A stretch of DNA of 64,000 nt, taken from positions 124,001 to 188,000 of the forward strand of contig NZ_QJSX01000006.1 of NCBI RefSeq assembly GCF_003217515.1, in the 5' to 3' direction. The position numbers were made by a program, and so were the translations under genes. The stretch comes from Deinococcus yavapaiensis KR-236. GTDB taxonomy: Bacteria > Deinococcota > Deinococci > Deinococcales > Deinococcaceae. Below the pieces are notes generated by a model. The model was not told the origin of the DNA. It saw nothing but the letters and a program-made list of their open reading frames with translations, and did not search any database. Positions 45,495 through 53,366 of this stretch are shown here, piece by piece. Numbering within the stretch: the stretch's first letter is position 1; the number at the start of each line of letters is the position of its first letter.

Positions 45495-47441
45495 CTATCC
45501 GCCCACGTGCACGACGGGGCGGCGCTCCTCTCGCGTTTCGGCTTGACGCAGGATCTCGTGCGTGAGGGGCGCGATGTCGCCTTCGCCGAACACGAGGAAG
45601 CGAACGGCCGCCGACACGGGGCTTTGCTCGATCCACTGAAAGTAGATGTGCGGCACCGTGCCGTAATGGTCGCGCACCCACAGCATGAACGCGGCGATGG
45701 CGTTTGGCACGGCGCTCGACTCCACGCGCAAGATCTTGTACGGTCCGACTTCCACGCCGCGCACTTCCAGCACGTCGGCGAATTCGCTCGGGTCGGCGAC
45801 TTGGACTTCCAAGAAGATCACCGGGTCGCTCGACGGCAAGTGCGTCTCGATGCGCACCTCGTGCTCCTTCTCGGTGTACTCGGCGACGTCGCCCGCGTCG
45901 AGTTGATTGGCGATGAAGCGGATGGTGCCGCGCGAGGCCGCCTCGGCGAGCAACGCGCGCGCCTTCTCGTCGACGTCCACGCGCTCGGCGCGAAGCTCCG
46001 TCGAGCGGCGCACGCGCGACAGGATCGACACGAAGATCACGGTCGCGATGAACAGCAAACCGATGCGAAGGCCGCTGAGATCCTCGAGGAACGTCACGAT
46101 GAGCGTGTACGCGAAGATCGCGGAGACGAGACCGAACCACAACGTCGGACCACGGCGACGAGACCGCAACGCCGAGAGGGTCACGGCGATGGACGCGCTC
46201 CCCATCAAGACGAGCACCCCGGTCGCGTACGCGGCCGCCTGGGCCGTGACGTCCGCGCGAAACAAGATCGTCTCGAAAAAGCAGATGCCGGTGTAGATCA
46301 GCACGAGGGGCCGCGTGACGCGCGCCCACTCGGGCGCCATGCCGTAGCGCGGCAAGTAACGCGGCACGATGTTCAAGAGGCCCGCCATCGCCGAGGCGCC
46401 CGCGAACCACAAGATCATGATCGTGGAGATGTCGTACACCGTGCCGAAGCCGTCGCCGAGCAGATCGTGCGCGAGGAACGCGAGGGCGCGACCGTTCGCC
46501 TCGCCGCCCGGTTGAAAGGCCGCCGCCGGAATCAACAGGGTCGTCACGAGCGACGACCCGATCAGGAGGACGCTCATGATGAGGGCGGCCGTCGTGAGGA
46601 GCAGCTTCGTGTTGCGAATACGGCCGACGGGACGCTCGCTCGTGTCTCCCTTGTCGCCTTGCACGAGCGGCATCACGACGACGCCCGTCTCGAAGCCCGA
46701 GAGACCCAGCGCGAGGCGCGGAAAGACGAGCAGGGCCGCGCCGATCATCGAGAGCGGTGACGCGTACTTCGCCGTCAGGAGGCTCTGCCAATTCGAGAAC
46801 ACGGCCGGGTGCGTCAGGACTTCGCGCAGGCCCACGAAGAGCACGACGACGTTGAGCAGCAGATACAACGCCACGATTCCCACGGCGATGCCGACGGCCT
46901 CCTTGAATCCTTTGAGGAAGACCCCTCCGAGCAGCGCGATCAACAACAAGGTGATCGGAACGTTGAAGCCCTCCAAGTACGCGCTGAGGAAAGGGTTTTC
47001 GATGACGTGTGCCGTCGCGTCCGCCGCCGAGAGCGTGATGGTGATGATGAAGCCCGTTGCCACGAATCCGAGCAGGATCAGCACGAGGCCTTTGCTTTGC
47101 CAGCGTTTGAGCAGCTTTTCCAGCATGGAGATGGAGCCGTCGCCGTGCGGACTGGCTTCCGCTACGCGGCGATACATCGGCAAGGCGCCGAAGAGGGTCA
47201 CGAGCACCAGCACGAGCGTCGCGAAGGGACTGAGCGCTCCGGCGGCGAGCGCGGCGATGCCAGGTTGGTAGCCGAGGGTGGAGAAGTAGTCGACGCCCGT
47301 GAGGCACATGACCTTCCACCACGGCTGGGTGTGATGTCGCGCCTCCTGCTCCTTCTCGTACGGCCCTTCGACTTCCTGCGTCTCTTGGCCGAGCATCCAG
47401 CGCTTGACGCGCGTCATCAGCGGTGAAGTTCTCGTCGTCAT
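45495..47441 (-). CDS. APC-superfamily permease with soluble C-terminal domain
   Basis: 648 residues. About 12 membrane helices up to residue 470: KVMCLTGVDYFSTLGYQPGI and AALAAGALSPFATLVLVLVT at the start, then FGALPMYRRVAEASPHGDGS, GFIITITLSAADATAHVIEN, ALGLSGFETGVVVMPLVQGD. The last 170 residues are soluble and predicted to face the cytoplasm (DEKARALLAEAASRGTIRFI and PYKILRVESSAVPNAIAAFM). It belongs to the amino-acid/KUP-like APC group; the substrate (amino acid or cation) is unresolved. AGGA lies before the ATG. A universal stress protein gene lies immediately upstream on the same strand, a pairing often seen with transporters. Confidence 0.88.
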   Translation of the reverse strand: MTTRTSPLMTRVKRWMLGQETQEVEGPYEKEQEARHHTQPWWKVMCLTGVDYFSTLGYQPGIAALAAGALSPFATLVLVLVTLFGALPMYRRVAEASPHGDGSISMLEKLLKRWQSKGLVLILLGFVATGFIITITLSAADATAHVIENPFLSAYLEGFNVPITLLLIALLGGVFLKGFKEAVGIAVGIVALYLLLNVVVLFVGLREVLTHPAVFSNWQSLLTAKYASPLSMIGAALLVFPRLALGLSGFETGVVVMPLVQGDKGDTSERPVGRIRNTKLLLTTAALIMSVLLIGSSLVTTLLIPAAAFQPGGEANGRALAFLAHDLLGDGFGTVYDISTIMILWFAGASAMAGLLNIVPRYLPRYGMAPEWARVTRPLVLIYTGICFFETILFRADVTAQAAAYATGVLVLMGSASIAVTLSALRSRRRGPTLWFGLVSAIFAYTLIVTFLEDLSGLRIGLLFIATVIFVSILSRVRRSTELRAERVDVDEKARALLAEAASRGTIRFIANQLDAGDVAEYTEKEHEVRIETHLPSSDPVIFLEVQVADPSEFADVLEVRGVEVGPYKILRVESSAVPNAIAAFMLWVRDHYGTVPHIYFQWIEQSPVSAAVRFLVFGEGDIAPLTHEILRQAETREERRPVVHVGG

Positions 47442-47531
47442 AAGTTCCTAACCGCTTAGCTTACGCTCGATTGCTTCGCGCCGCGTGACGCCCCTCGAAA
47501 GGCGCGCTTGAACGACGTGGGCGAGCGGCGA

Positions 47532-48179
47532 TCACGGGCACAACAGCACAGGCCCGCGCGCGCCGTTCAAAACGGCGTCCACCGTGTGCCCGAGCTTGAA
47601 GCCCAGCAGCGAACCGTCGCCGTAACTGCCCATGACGAGCAATCGTTCGGGCCGCGTGTGTGCCGCGAGCACCCGCGCCGAATCGCCGGATTCCAAGAAC
47701 ACGTCGCGAGTCCGCACCTGTCGCGCGAGCAGTTCCTCTCGGGCCAGCTGGACGTCTCCCTCGTCGACTTCGTCCTCGTCGTCTTCGCGCACCACCAAGA
47801 CGTCCACCGGCAAGTCGTGCGCGAGCGCGAGGTGCGCGGCGACTTCCGCCGCGTGGTAGGCCTTGCGCTGCCCGTGGAACGCGAGCGTGAGCGCGCTCGG
47901 CACCGAGCTTTCTCCAGCGCAGACCCACACCGGGACGGTCGTGCGGCGCAGCAGCGTTTCCAACGGCGACTCTCCCATGACGTGCGCGTGCCGAACGTGA
48001 CCTTCGCCGTTCACGCACACCGCGTCGCCCGGATGGACGTGGCTCAACAACTCGTGCGCGTGCCTCACGGGAACTTCCCTCACGTCGAGCTTCCACGCGT
48101 GGGCGACGGCCGCCGCCGTTCGGTGCGCCCGTTGGCTCGAGGCGTCGTGCGTGACCGCGAGCACGAGACGGTGAATCAT
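47532..48179 (-). CDS. Universal stress protein (UspA family, two-domain)
   Basis: 215 residues. The first half (MIHRLVLAVTHDASSQRAHR) is a diverged Usp fold; the second ends with the classic ATP-binding motif VMGSYGDGSLLGFKLGHTVD (G-x2-G-x9-G-type) and GPVLLCP. A strongly acidic loop REDDEDEVDEGD lies in the middle. It probably binds nucleotide and modulates the adjacent APC permease, which is inference from position. The -10 box TAGGCT ends 9 nt before the ATG; no Shine-Dalgarno. Confidence 0.85.
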   Translation of the reverse strand: MIHRLVLAVTHDASSQRAHRTAAAVAHAWKLDVREVPVRHAHELLSHVHPGDAVCVNGEGHVRHAHVMGESPLETLLRRTTVPVWVCAGESSVPSALTLAFHGQRKAYHAAEVAAHLALAHDLPVDVLVVREDDEDEVDEGDVQLAREELLARQVRTRDVFLESGDSARVLAAHTRPERLLVMGSYGDGSLLGFKLGHTVDAVLNGARGPVLLCP

Positions 48180-48230
48180 GTCTCGGCCAGCCTACCCCTT
48201 GAAGCGGTCGCGCGGGCATAATGCACATCC

Positions 48231-48638
48231 ATGAAGCGCTTCACTTCGCTCTACGCCGCCTTCCTGCTCGCTTCGACCGCTTGCGCGGTCACCGCACAGG
48301 ACTTCGCCAAGAGCTTTCCTTGGCGGCTCGCCCCCGGAAACTCCAACACCGTTCGCTACTGCACCGCGCTCGCCTCGTACTACGGAGGCCGCGTCTACGC
48401 TTACCAAGTGGATTGGCCCGCGTATCTCGTCCAGCAGAACATCGATGCCGTCTGGACGATCCTCAAGGTGCCCGGCAACGCCAGCCAGAACGAGTACGGA
48501 TTCGGCGAGTGGACGCAGATCGGCTCGAACTTCTGGCAGCAGACGAGACCGAAAGCCGCCGCGGGCAACGCCCTGACGGTGCATCTCGATGCCAACGAGC
48601 GCTACACCACGGGAATTTGCCTGCGCGGCGGAGATTGA
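48231..48638 (+). CDS. Small secreted protein of unknown function
   Basis: 135 residues, signal peptide MKRFTSLYAAFLLASTACAV with cleavage near TAQ. The mature part is aromatic-rich: SFPWRLAPGNSNTVRYCTAL, YYGGRVYAYQVDWPAYLVQQ, FGEWTQIGSNFWQQTRP, and two Cys (YCTA, GICLRG) that could form a disulphide. No family recognised. CATAAT ends 8 nt before the ATG and no Shine-Dalgarno is seen. The stop is 1 nt from the convergent prfC stop. Confidence 0.75.
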   Translation: MKRFTSLYAAFLLASTACAVTAQDFAKSFPWRLAPGNSNTVRYCTALASYYGGRVYAYQVDWPAYLVQQNIDAVWTILKVPGNASQNEYGFGEWTQIGSNFWQQTRPKAAAGNALTVHLDANERYTTGICLRGGD

Positions 48639-48639
48639 C

Positions 48640-50217
48640 TTACACGACCGTGAGGTTTTTGGGAAGCGGCAGGAACTCGATGCCAGGATGGTTCCTCTGC
48701 GTGTACTCCAAGTCGTACTTGGAACGGAAGAGCATCACGGGACGGCCTTCGTCGTCCTCGACGTTTCTCGCGAAGCGCGCGACCTCCGACGTGTCCCCGG
48801 CGAGCCAACGAACGAGTTGATAACTCGTGACGTTGAGCTCGACGTCCACGTTGTACTCTTCCCTGAGGCGATGCTGGAACACCTCGAACTGCAACGGCCC
48901 GACCGCGCCGAGCAACGGGTCGCGGGCGCCGTCCGTCGGGTAGAACACTTGCACGACGCCTTCCTCGGCGAGTTGCTCCAAGCCCTTGTGAAAGGCCTTG
49001 CGCTTCGTGACGTCGCGCATCGTGACGTTCGCGAACGTTTCGGGCGTGAAGCGCGGAAAGGACGCGAGCTGCACTTTCGGGCTGAAGCTCACGACGTCGC
49101 CGATGCGGAACACGCCGGGATTCACCAAGCCGACGATGTCGCCCGGAAAAGCCTCCTCGACGCTTTCGCGGTCTTGGGCGAACAGCGTGTGCGCGCGGCT
49201 CAGGCGCATCTTTCGGCCCGTGCGGGTGTGCGTCACTTCCATGCCGCGCTCGAACTTGCCGCTCGCGACGCGCATGAAGGCCGTGCGGTCGCGGTGATGC
49301 TTGCTCATGTTCGCCTGAAGCTTGAAGATGAACCCCGTGAACTCGGTGTCTGGCGGCAAGGCGCCGCTCGTCGTCTCCAGCGGGCCCGGTGACGGCGCGA
49401 GGTGCACGAACTTCGACAGGAAGTGCTCCACGCCGAAGTTCGTGATGGCCGACCCGAAGAAGACGGGCGTGAGCTCGCCGCGCAGAAACTCGTCTTGATC
49501 GAACTCGGGCAAGGCGCCTTCGATGAGGTCGACGTCCTCTTGCAGTTTCGCGTGCAACTCCGGTCCGATGAGCTCGGCGAGCGCGGGATCACCGACGCTC
49601 GTGACGTTCACGGGCGCCCGCGTCTTGCCGCGCGCCACGCGCTCGAACACCAGCACCTGCTTCGCTTGCAGATCGTACACGCCCTTGAAGTCGGGCCCGT
49701 CCCCGATCGGCCACGTCAGCGGAACCGCGCGAATCGCGAGGGTCTTCTCGACTTGCTCCAGCAACTCGAACGGATCTTGCGCCGGGCGGTCCATCTTGTT
49801 CACGAACGTCAAGATCGGAATGCCACGGTTGCGGCACACCGCGAACAACTTCTCGGTCTGCGCCTGCACGCCCCGCGCCGCGTCGAGCACCATGAGGGCC
49901 GAGTCGGCGGCGGTGAGCGTTCGGTACGTGTCCTCCGAGAAGTCTTGGTGCCCGGGCGTGTCGAGCAGGTTGACGTGATGGCCTTGGTACTCGAACGTCA
50001 GGGCGCTCGAACTGATGGAGATGCCGCGCTGCTGCTCCATGCTCATCCAGTCCGAGCGGGTCGAGGACGAGCCTTCACGGGCGGTGACGCTGCCCGCCTC
50101 GTGAATGGCGCCTCCGTACAACAACAGTTTTTCGGTGATGGTCGTCTTGCCTGCGTCCGGGTGACTGATGATCGCGAAGGTGCGACGACGCTGAATTTCG
50201 TGCAGAAGTTGATCCAT
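48640..50217 (-). CDS. prfC: Peptide chain release factor 3
   Basis: 525 residues, normal length. Translational GTPase that recycles RF1/RF2 from the ribosome after peptide release. G1 SHPDAGKTTITEKLLLYGGA (P-loop 20-27), switch MEQQRGISISSSALTFEY, G3 LLDTPGHQDFSEDTYRTLTA, G4 TFVNKMDRPAQDPFELLEQV. The C-terminal domain GFIFKLQANMSKHHRDRTAF and LLGAVGPLQFEVFQHRLREE are specific to RF3 rather than EF-G. The ATG follows GGGGAAGG. The leader contains a terminator-like hairpin (50231-50256), so expression may be attenuated. Confidence 0.96.
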   Translation of the reverse strand: MDQLLHEIQRRRTFAIISHPDAGKTTITEKLLLYGGAIHEAGSVTAREGSSSTRSDWMSMEQQRGISISSSALTFEYQGHHVNLLDTPGHQDFSEDTYRTLTAADSALMVLDAARGVQAQTEKLFAVCRNRGIPILTFVNKMDRPAQDPFELLEQVEKTLAIRAVPLTWPIGDGPDFKGVYDLQAKQVLVFERVARGKTRAPVNVTSVGDPALAELIGPELHAKLQEDVDLIEGALPEFDQDEFLRGELTPVFFGSAITNFGVEHFLSKFVHLAPSPGPLETTSGALPPDTEFTGFIFKLQANMSKHHRDRTAFMRVASGKFERGMEVTHTRTGRKMRLSRAHTLFAQDRESVEEAFPGDIVGLVNPGVFRIGDVVSFSPKVQLASFPRFTPETFANVTMRDVTKRKAFHKGLEQLAEEGVVQVFYPTDGARDPLLGAVGPLQFEVFQHRLREEYNVDVELNVTSYQLVRWLAGDTSEVARFARNVEDDEGRPVMLFRSKYDLEYTQRNHPGIEFLPLPKNLTVV

Positions 50218-50230
50218 GGCCCTTCCCCAG

Positions 50231-50256
50231 AAAAAACACCCGCCTCTCGGCGAGTG
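50231..50256 (-). terminator. Terminator-like hairpin inside the prfC leader
   Basis: On the minus strand CACTCGCC, the tetraloop GAGA and GGCGGGTG (8 bp, one wobble) are followed directly by TTTTTT, a textbook intrinsic terminator. It ends 13 nt before the prfC ATG and lies downstream of a candidate -10 box TACACT (50270-50275). It could attenuate prfC or terminate a short leader RNA. Confidence 0.75.
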
Positions 50257-50337
50257 CGAACTGTCGAGTAGTGTATCAGGTTCCGTGAACGGCCGCTCGA
50301 ACGAAACGCACGATTCGCGGCGCCTACAATGCCCTTC

Positions 50338-51348
50338 ATGGCTGTTCGCGTTTCTGGCCGCACCGCGATCTTCACTCCACCTCCGGGAGCCGTCGGGCTT
50401 CTCGGAGACTTCACCGATTGGCAGAAGAACCCCGCCCTTCCCGTGACGGGCGGCGATATTTCCCTGGAGTTGCCGCGCGACTCGTTCACGGAGTACGCGT
50501 GGCTCGGCGAGGACGGCAAGCCCTTCGCCGATCCCGACAATTCCGTGAGGACCTTGAATCCGTGGTGGCCGTATCCGCGCGGCGTCGAAGTCGGGACGTA
50601 CGCACGACATGCTCTGTGGGAAGGTGAAGCGCCGCACCAACAAGGACACGCGCACCGCCTCGCGTGGGAAGGACGTGTCTTTCCCGGCACGCGCCGCGCT
50701 TACGTGTACACGCCGCCCTTCTACGATTCCGCGCGCCTCTATCCCGTGTACTACGTGCAAGACGGCGTGGCGTTCTTGCGAACGGGCAAGCTCGGCGAGC
50801 TCATGGACAAGGCGCTCGCGCGAACCCTCGTTCAACCTGCCGTGCTCGTCTTCCTGGAGCCTGGCGACCGCAGCGAGGAGTATTACCTCAACGACGCCTA
50901 CCTCGACTTCCTCACGGACGAAGTCTTGCCGAGAATCGAAGGCGAGTACAGCGTGTCGCGCGAAGCGAGCGGACGCGGCCTTTGGGGCGCGTCGCTCGGC
51001 GGTCTCATCAGTTTGTACCTCGGCGCCGCCCGCCCCGACCTCTTCTCGCGGGTCGTGGCGCACTCGGGAGCGTTCATCGCTCGTCCGGACGAGCGTGGAC
51101 GAACGAATACCACGACGGCGGGCGAGTGGCTGCGTGAACGCTTGGAAGCCGCGCCGCCCCGGCACCTGCGCGTCAGCCTCGACACGGGCACCCTGGAGTG
51201 GCTTCTCGCTCCGAATCGCCGTATGGCCGCCGCCCTCGCCGACCTCGACATTCCGCATCAGTACCGTGAGTATCAAAGCGGGCACAATTGGGTGACGTGG
51301 CGGCAAGCGGCGGCGGAAGCGTTGCTGTACATGCTGAGCAAAGCTTGA
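50338..51348 (+). CDS. Alpha/beta-hydrolase esterase with N-terminal CBM48-like domain (Fes/IroD type)
   Basis: 336 residues. Residues 1-80 resemble a carbohydrate-binding/isoamylase N-domain (GAVGLLGDFTDWQKNPALP). The catalytic half is esterase D-like: YPVYYVQDGVAFLRT, VFLEPGDRSEEYYLNDAYLD, nucleophile Ser219 in GLWGASLGGLISLYLGAARP, and His in YQSGHNWVTWRQ. Such enzymes hydrolyse siderophore esters or acetyl/feruloyl esters; no siderophore genes are here. No signal peptide, so cytoplasmic. The ATG at 50338 is chosen over the one 9 nt earlier because the latter overlaps the -10 box TACAAT (50325-50330). Confidence 0.85.
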   Translation: MAVRVSGRTAIFTPPPGAVGLLGDFTDWQKNPALPVTGGDISLELPRDSFTEYAWLGEDGKPFADPDNSVRTLNPWWPYPRGVEVGTYARHALWEGEAPHQQGHAHRLAWEGRVFPGTRRAYVYTPPFYDSARLYPVYYVQDGVAFLRTGKLGELMDKALARTLVQPAVLVFLEPGDRSEEYYLNDAYLDFLTDEVLPRIEGEYSVSREASGRGLWGASLGGLISLYLGAARPDLFSRVVAHSGAFIARPDERGRTNTTTAGEWLRERLEAAPPRHLRVSLDTGTLEWLLAPNRRMAAALADLDIPHQYREYQSGHNWVTWRQAAAEALLYMLSKA

Positions 51349-51365
51349 GCTTGTAGACTCGCGTC

Positions 51366-52349
51366 ATGCGCCGTGCCCTGCTGTCCTTCGCCCTGCTCTC
51401 AGGAGGTTTTGCCTTGACTCACGCCTTGTCCGCTCCCGTCCTGACTCGTCACGTCCTCGACTTGGGAACGGGTCGCTTCGAATCGAACGTCGTGGAGGTC
51501 GCGCTGTTCACGGAACTCGTCCCGTCGTGGAACGCGGCGGCGCCCAACGGTTCGAGCGTCACGGTGGAGGTGCGCGCTCGCGTCGGAGCGCGTTGGACGA
51601 AGTACTTCTCGTTCGGTCGCTGGAGCGAAGGAGACGGCCGAGCGTCCGTGAACGGACAGCAGGACGCCGATGGAGACGTGCTGACGGACACGCTGCGCCT
51701 CTCGGGCGCTGCCAACGCGTTTCAGTACCGTGTGACCACGAACGGGCAAGCCAGCGTTCGCCTCGTGACGTTCACGACGACGAACGGGCGCACCGAACCG
51801 AGCGGCACGTCGAACCGAGCGGCGTGGGGCAAGGTCTTGGACGTTCCGCCGCGAACGCAACTCGCCTTCCAAGGAGGCGACGTCTGGTGCTCGCCGACGT
51901 CCGTCAGCATGGTCTTGGCGTACTGGGGTAAAAACGTCACCGTTCCCGAGGCGGCGCGCGGCGTCTTCGATCCGGCGTGGTCGAACGGCGGAACGGGCAA
52001 TTGGGCGTTCAACGCGGCGTACGCGGGCTCGTTGGGCTTCACGGCGTACGCGACGCGCTTCTCGAGTCTCGCGGACGTCGAGCGGCTCGTCTTGGCGGGC
52101 GTGCCTTCCGTCTTGAGCGTCGCGTGGAAGGCGGGCGAGCTTCCGAGCGCGTTCCTGCCGTCCACGAGCGGGCACGTGCTCGTCGTGGTGGGCTTCGAGC
52201 AGGACGGTGACGTTGTCGTGAACGATCCGTACGCGAACTCCGACGCCGAGGTGCGCCGCACGTATCCTCGCGCGACCTTCGAGCGCTTGTGGTTGCGGGC
52301 GTCCAACGGCACGGCGTACGTTATCGTCCCGCTCGGCAAACCCCTCTGA
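51366..52349 (+). CDS. Secreted C39-like cysteine peptidase
   Basis: 327 residues with signal peptide (MRRALLSFALLSGGFALTHA). Residues 25-145 are a beta-rich N-terminal domain (ALFTELVPSWNAAAPNGSSV). Residues 165-325 match Peptidase_C39_2: Cys175 in GGDVWCSPTSVSMVLAYWGK, His270 in TSGHVLVVVGFEQDGD, Asp287 in VVVNDPYA. It should cleave peptides or act as an amidase outside the cell. The -10 box TAGACT ends 6 nt before the ATG (leaderless), 17 bp after the esterase stop. Target unknown; it is not linked to a bacteriocin locus. Confidence 0.88.
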   Translation: MRRALLSFALLSGGFALTHALSAPVLTRHVLDLGTGRFESNVVEVALFTELVPSWNAAAPNGSSVTVEVRARVGARWTKYFSFGRWSEGDGRASVNGQQDADGDVLTDTLRLSGAANAFQYRVTTNGQASVRLVTFTTTNGRTEPSGTSNRAAWGKVLDVPPRTQLAFQGGDVWCSPTSVSMVLAYWGKNVTVPEAARGVFDPAWSNGGTGNWAFNAAYAGSLGFTAYATRFSSLADVERLVLAGVPSVLSVAWKAGELPSAFLPSTSGHVLVVVGFEQDGDVVVNDPYANSDAEVRRTYPRATFERLWLRASNGTAYVIVPLGKPL

Positions 52350-52540
52350 GTCGTGTTCAGCGAACAGGAGGCGCAGTTCACCATGCTGCCCTCCTGTCTC
52401 GAGCGTCTCGTGCGCTCCGGAACGTCCCTGCCGACCAAACCCGAGGTCTCGGCTCCGCCCTTCGAGCCTAGCTCCGTGTCAAGAGAACAACGTCACAATA
52501 AGCTAAATGTTTTCCCTGTTTTCTTAACCTAGTTGTAAGA

Positions 52541-52577
52541 CGTGGAAAAGCGGCCCTTGAGGGGCCGCTTTTCCACG
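52541..52577. terminator. Bidirectional 16-bp terminator hairpin
   Basis: CGTGGAAAAGCGGCCC, a 5-nt loop and its exact complement GGGCCGCTTTTCCACG. The arms include four T on either strand. It separates the C39 peptidase and the convergent secreted-protein gene, 7 bp after the latter's stop. Confidence 0.85.
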
Positions 52578-52584
52578 AATCGCG

Positions 52585-53130
52585 TTACTTGCTCTTGCTG
52601 TTGCCTTTGCCGCCACCCTTGCCGTTGTTTCCGCTGCCGCCCTTTTCCTGCTCGGACTCGGAAGGCTCGGACGGGGTCGGCTGAGGTTGCGGCGCCGGTT
52701 GCGCGCGATCCTCGCTCGACGGAGCCGCGCGGTTGATGGCGGCGGGCGCTCCGATCGTTTGAATCTTGCCGTTGGGGCCGGTGACCGTCACGCGCAGTTG
52801 ACCAGGCTGGTCGAGACGGCTCGCGAGGACGTAAGTAGCCGTGGTCGGCTCGGCGCCTTCTTGACCGGGCGTCGTGACACGCACGCTCTTCACGGTGTCG
52901 AGCTTGGCGTCTTGCGCGACGCTGAGCGTTCCATCCGCGTTGAGGGTCGCGACGACGGCGTCCGAAGAGTCGAGGAATTCGACGGTCGCGCCGCCCTGCA
53001 CGAGCGAGACGAACGCGCTGAGGTTCGCGCGCTGTTGAGGCGTGACCGCCGAGGGCGGCGTGGGCGTGGGCGTGACTTCTGCCGAGGCGGCGCCGAGCAG
53101 AAGCAAAGCCGTGAAGATAATCGGTTTCAT
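52585..53130 (-). CDS. Secreted protein with Gly/Lys/Ser-rich tail, unknown function
   Basis: 181 residues. Signal peptide MKPIIFTALLLLGAASA. A compact beta-rich domain follows (SAFVSLVQGGATVEFLDSSD, TVKSVRVTTPGQEG, GQLRVTVTGPNGKIQTIG). The last 50 residues are low complexity: QPAPQPQPTPSEPSESEQEK then GGSGNNGKGGGKGNSKSK, a flexible basic tail that could bind an envelope polymer. No family recognised. AAGGAGG before the ATG is a conventional ribosome site. Confidence 0.78.
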   Translation of the reverse strand: MKPIIFTALLLLGAASAEVTPTPTPPSAVTPQQRANLSAFVSLVQGGATVEFLDSSDAVVATLNADGTLSVAQDAKLDTVKSVRVTTPGQEGAEPTTATYVLASRLDQPGQLRVTVTGPNGKIQTIGAPAAINRAAPSSEDRAQPAPQPQPTPSEPSESEQEKGGSGNNGKGGGKGNSKSK

Positions 53131-53309
53131 GATGAGTCCTCCTTGAAATTGAGTTGCTTCGCACTATGCCCCGAACATCATGGAATCGCCGTGAAGAAGC
53201 TCATCGCGTCAGGTAGCTGACTCACGATGATATCCGCGCCGCGCTTCCTCGTTCAAATTTCAGTGTCTCGTCAACTCGAAAGAGTGTCATAGAAATTTCG
53301 GCATGAGTC

Positions 53310-53354
53310 AACGAAAGGAGGTGCTCCCTCCATAGGCAAGCACCTCCTTTCGTT
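53310..53354. terminator. 16-bp terminator hairpin after alaS, with SD/anti-SD arms
   Basis: AACGAAAGGAGGTGCT, a 13-nt loop and exact complement AGCACCTCCTTTCGTT begin 12 bp past the alaS stop on the minus strand. One arm contains AAAGGAGGTG, a perfect Shine-Dalgarno consensus, and the other CACCTCCTTT, identical to the 16S rRNA 3' end consensus. As a terminator it works on either strand. Confidence 0.8.
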
Positions 53355-53366
53355 AGATTCGTCCGC

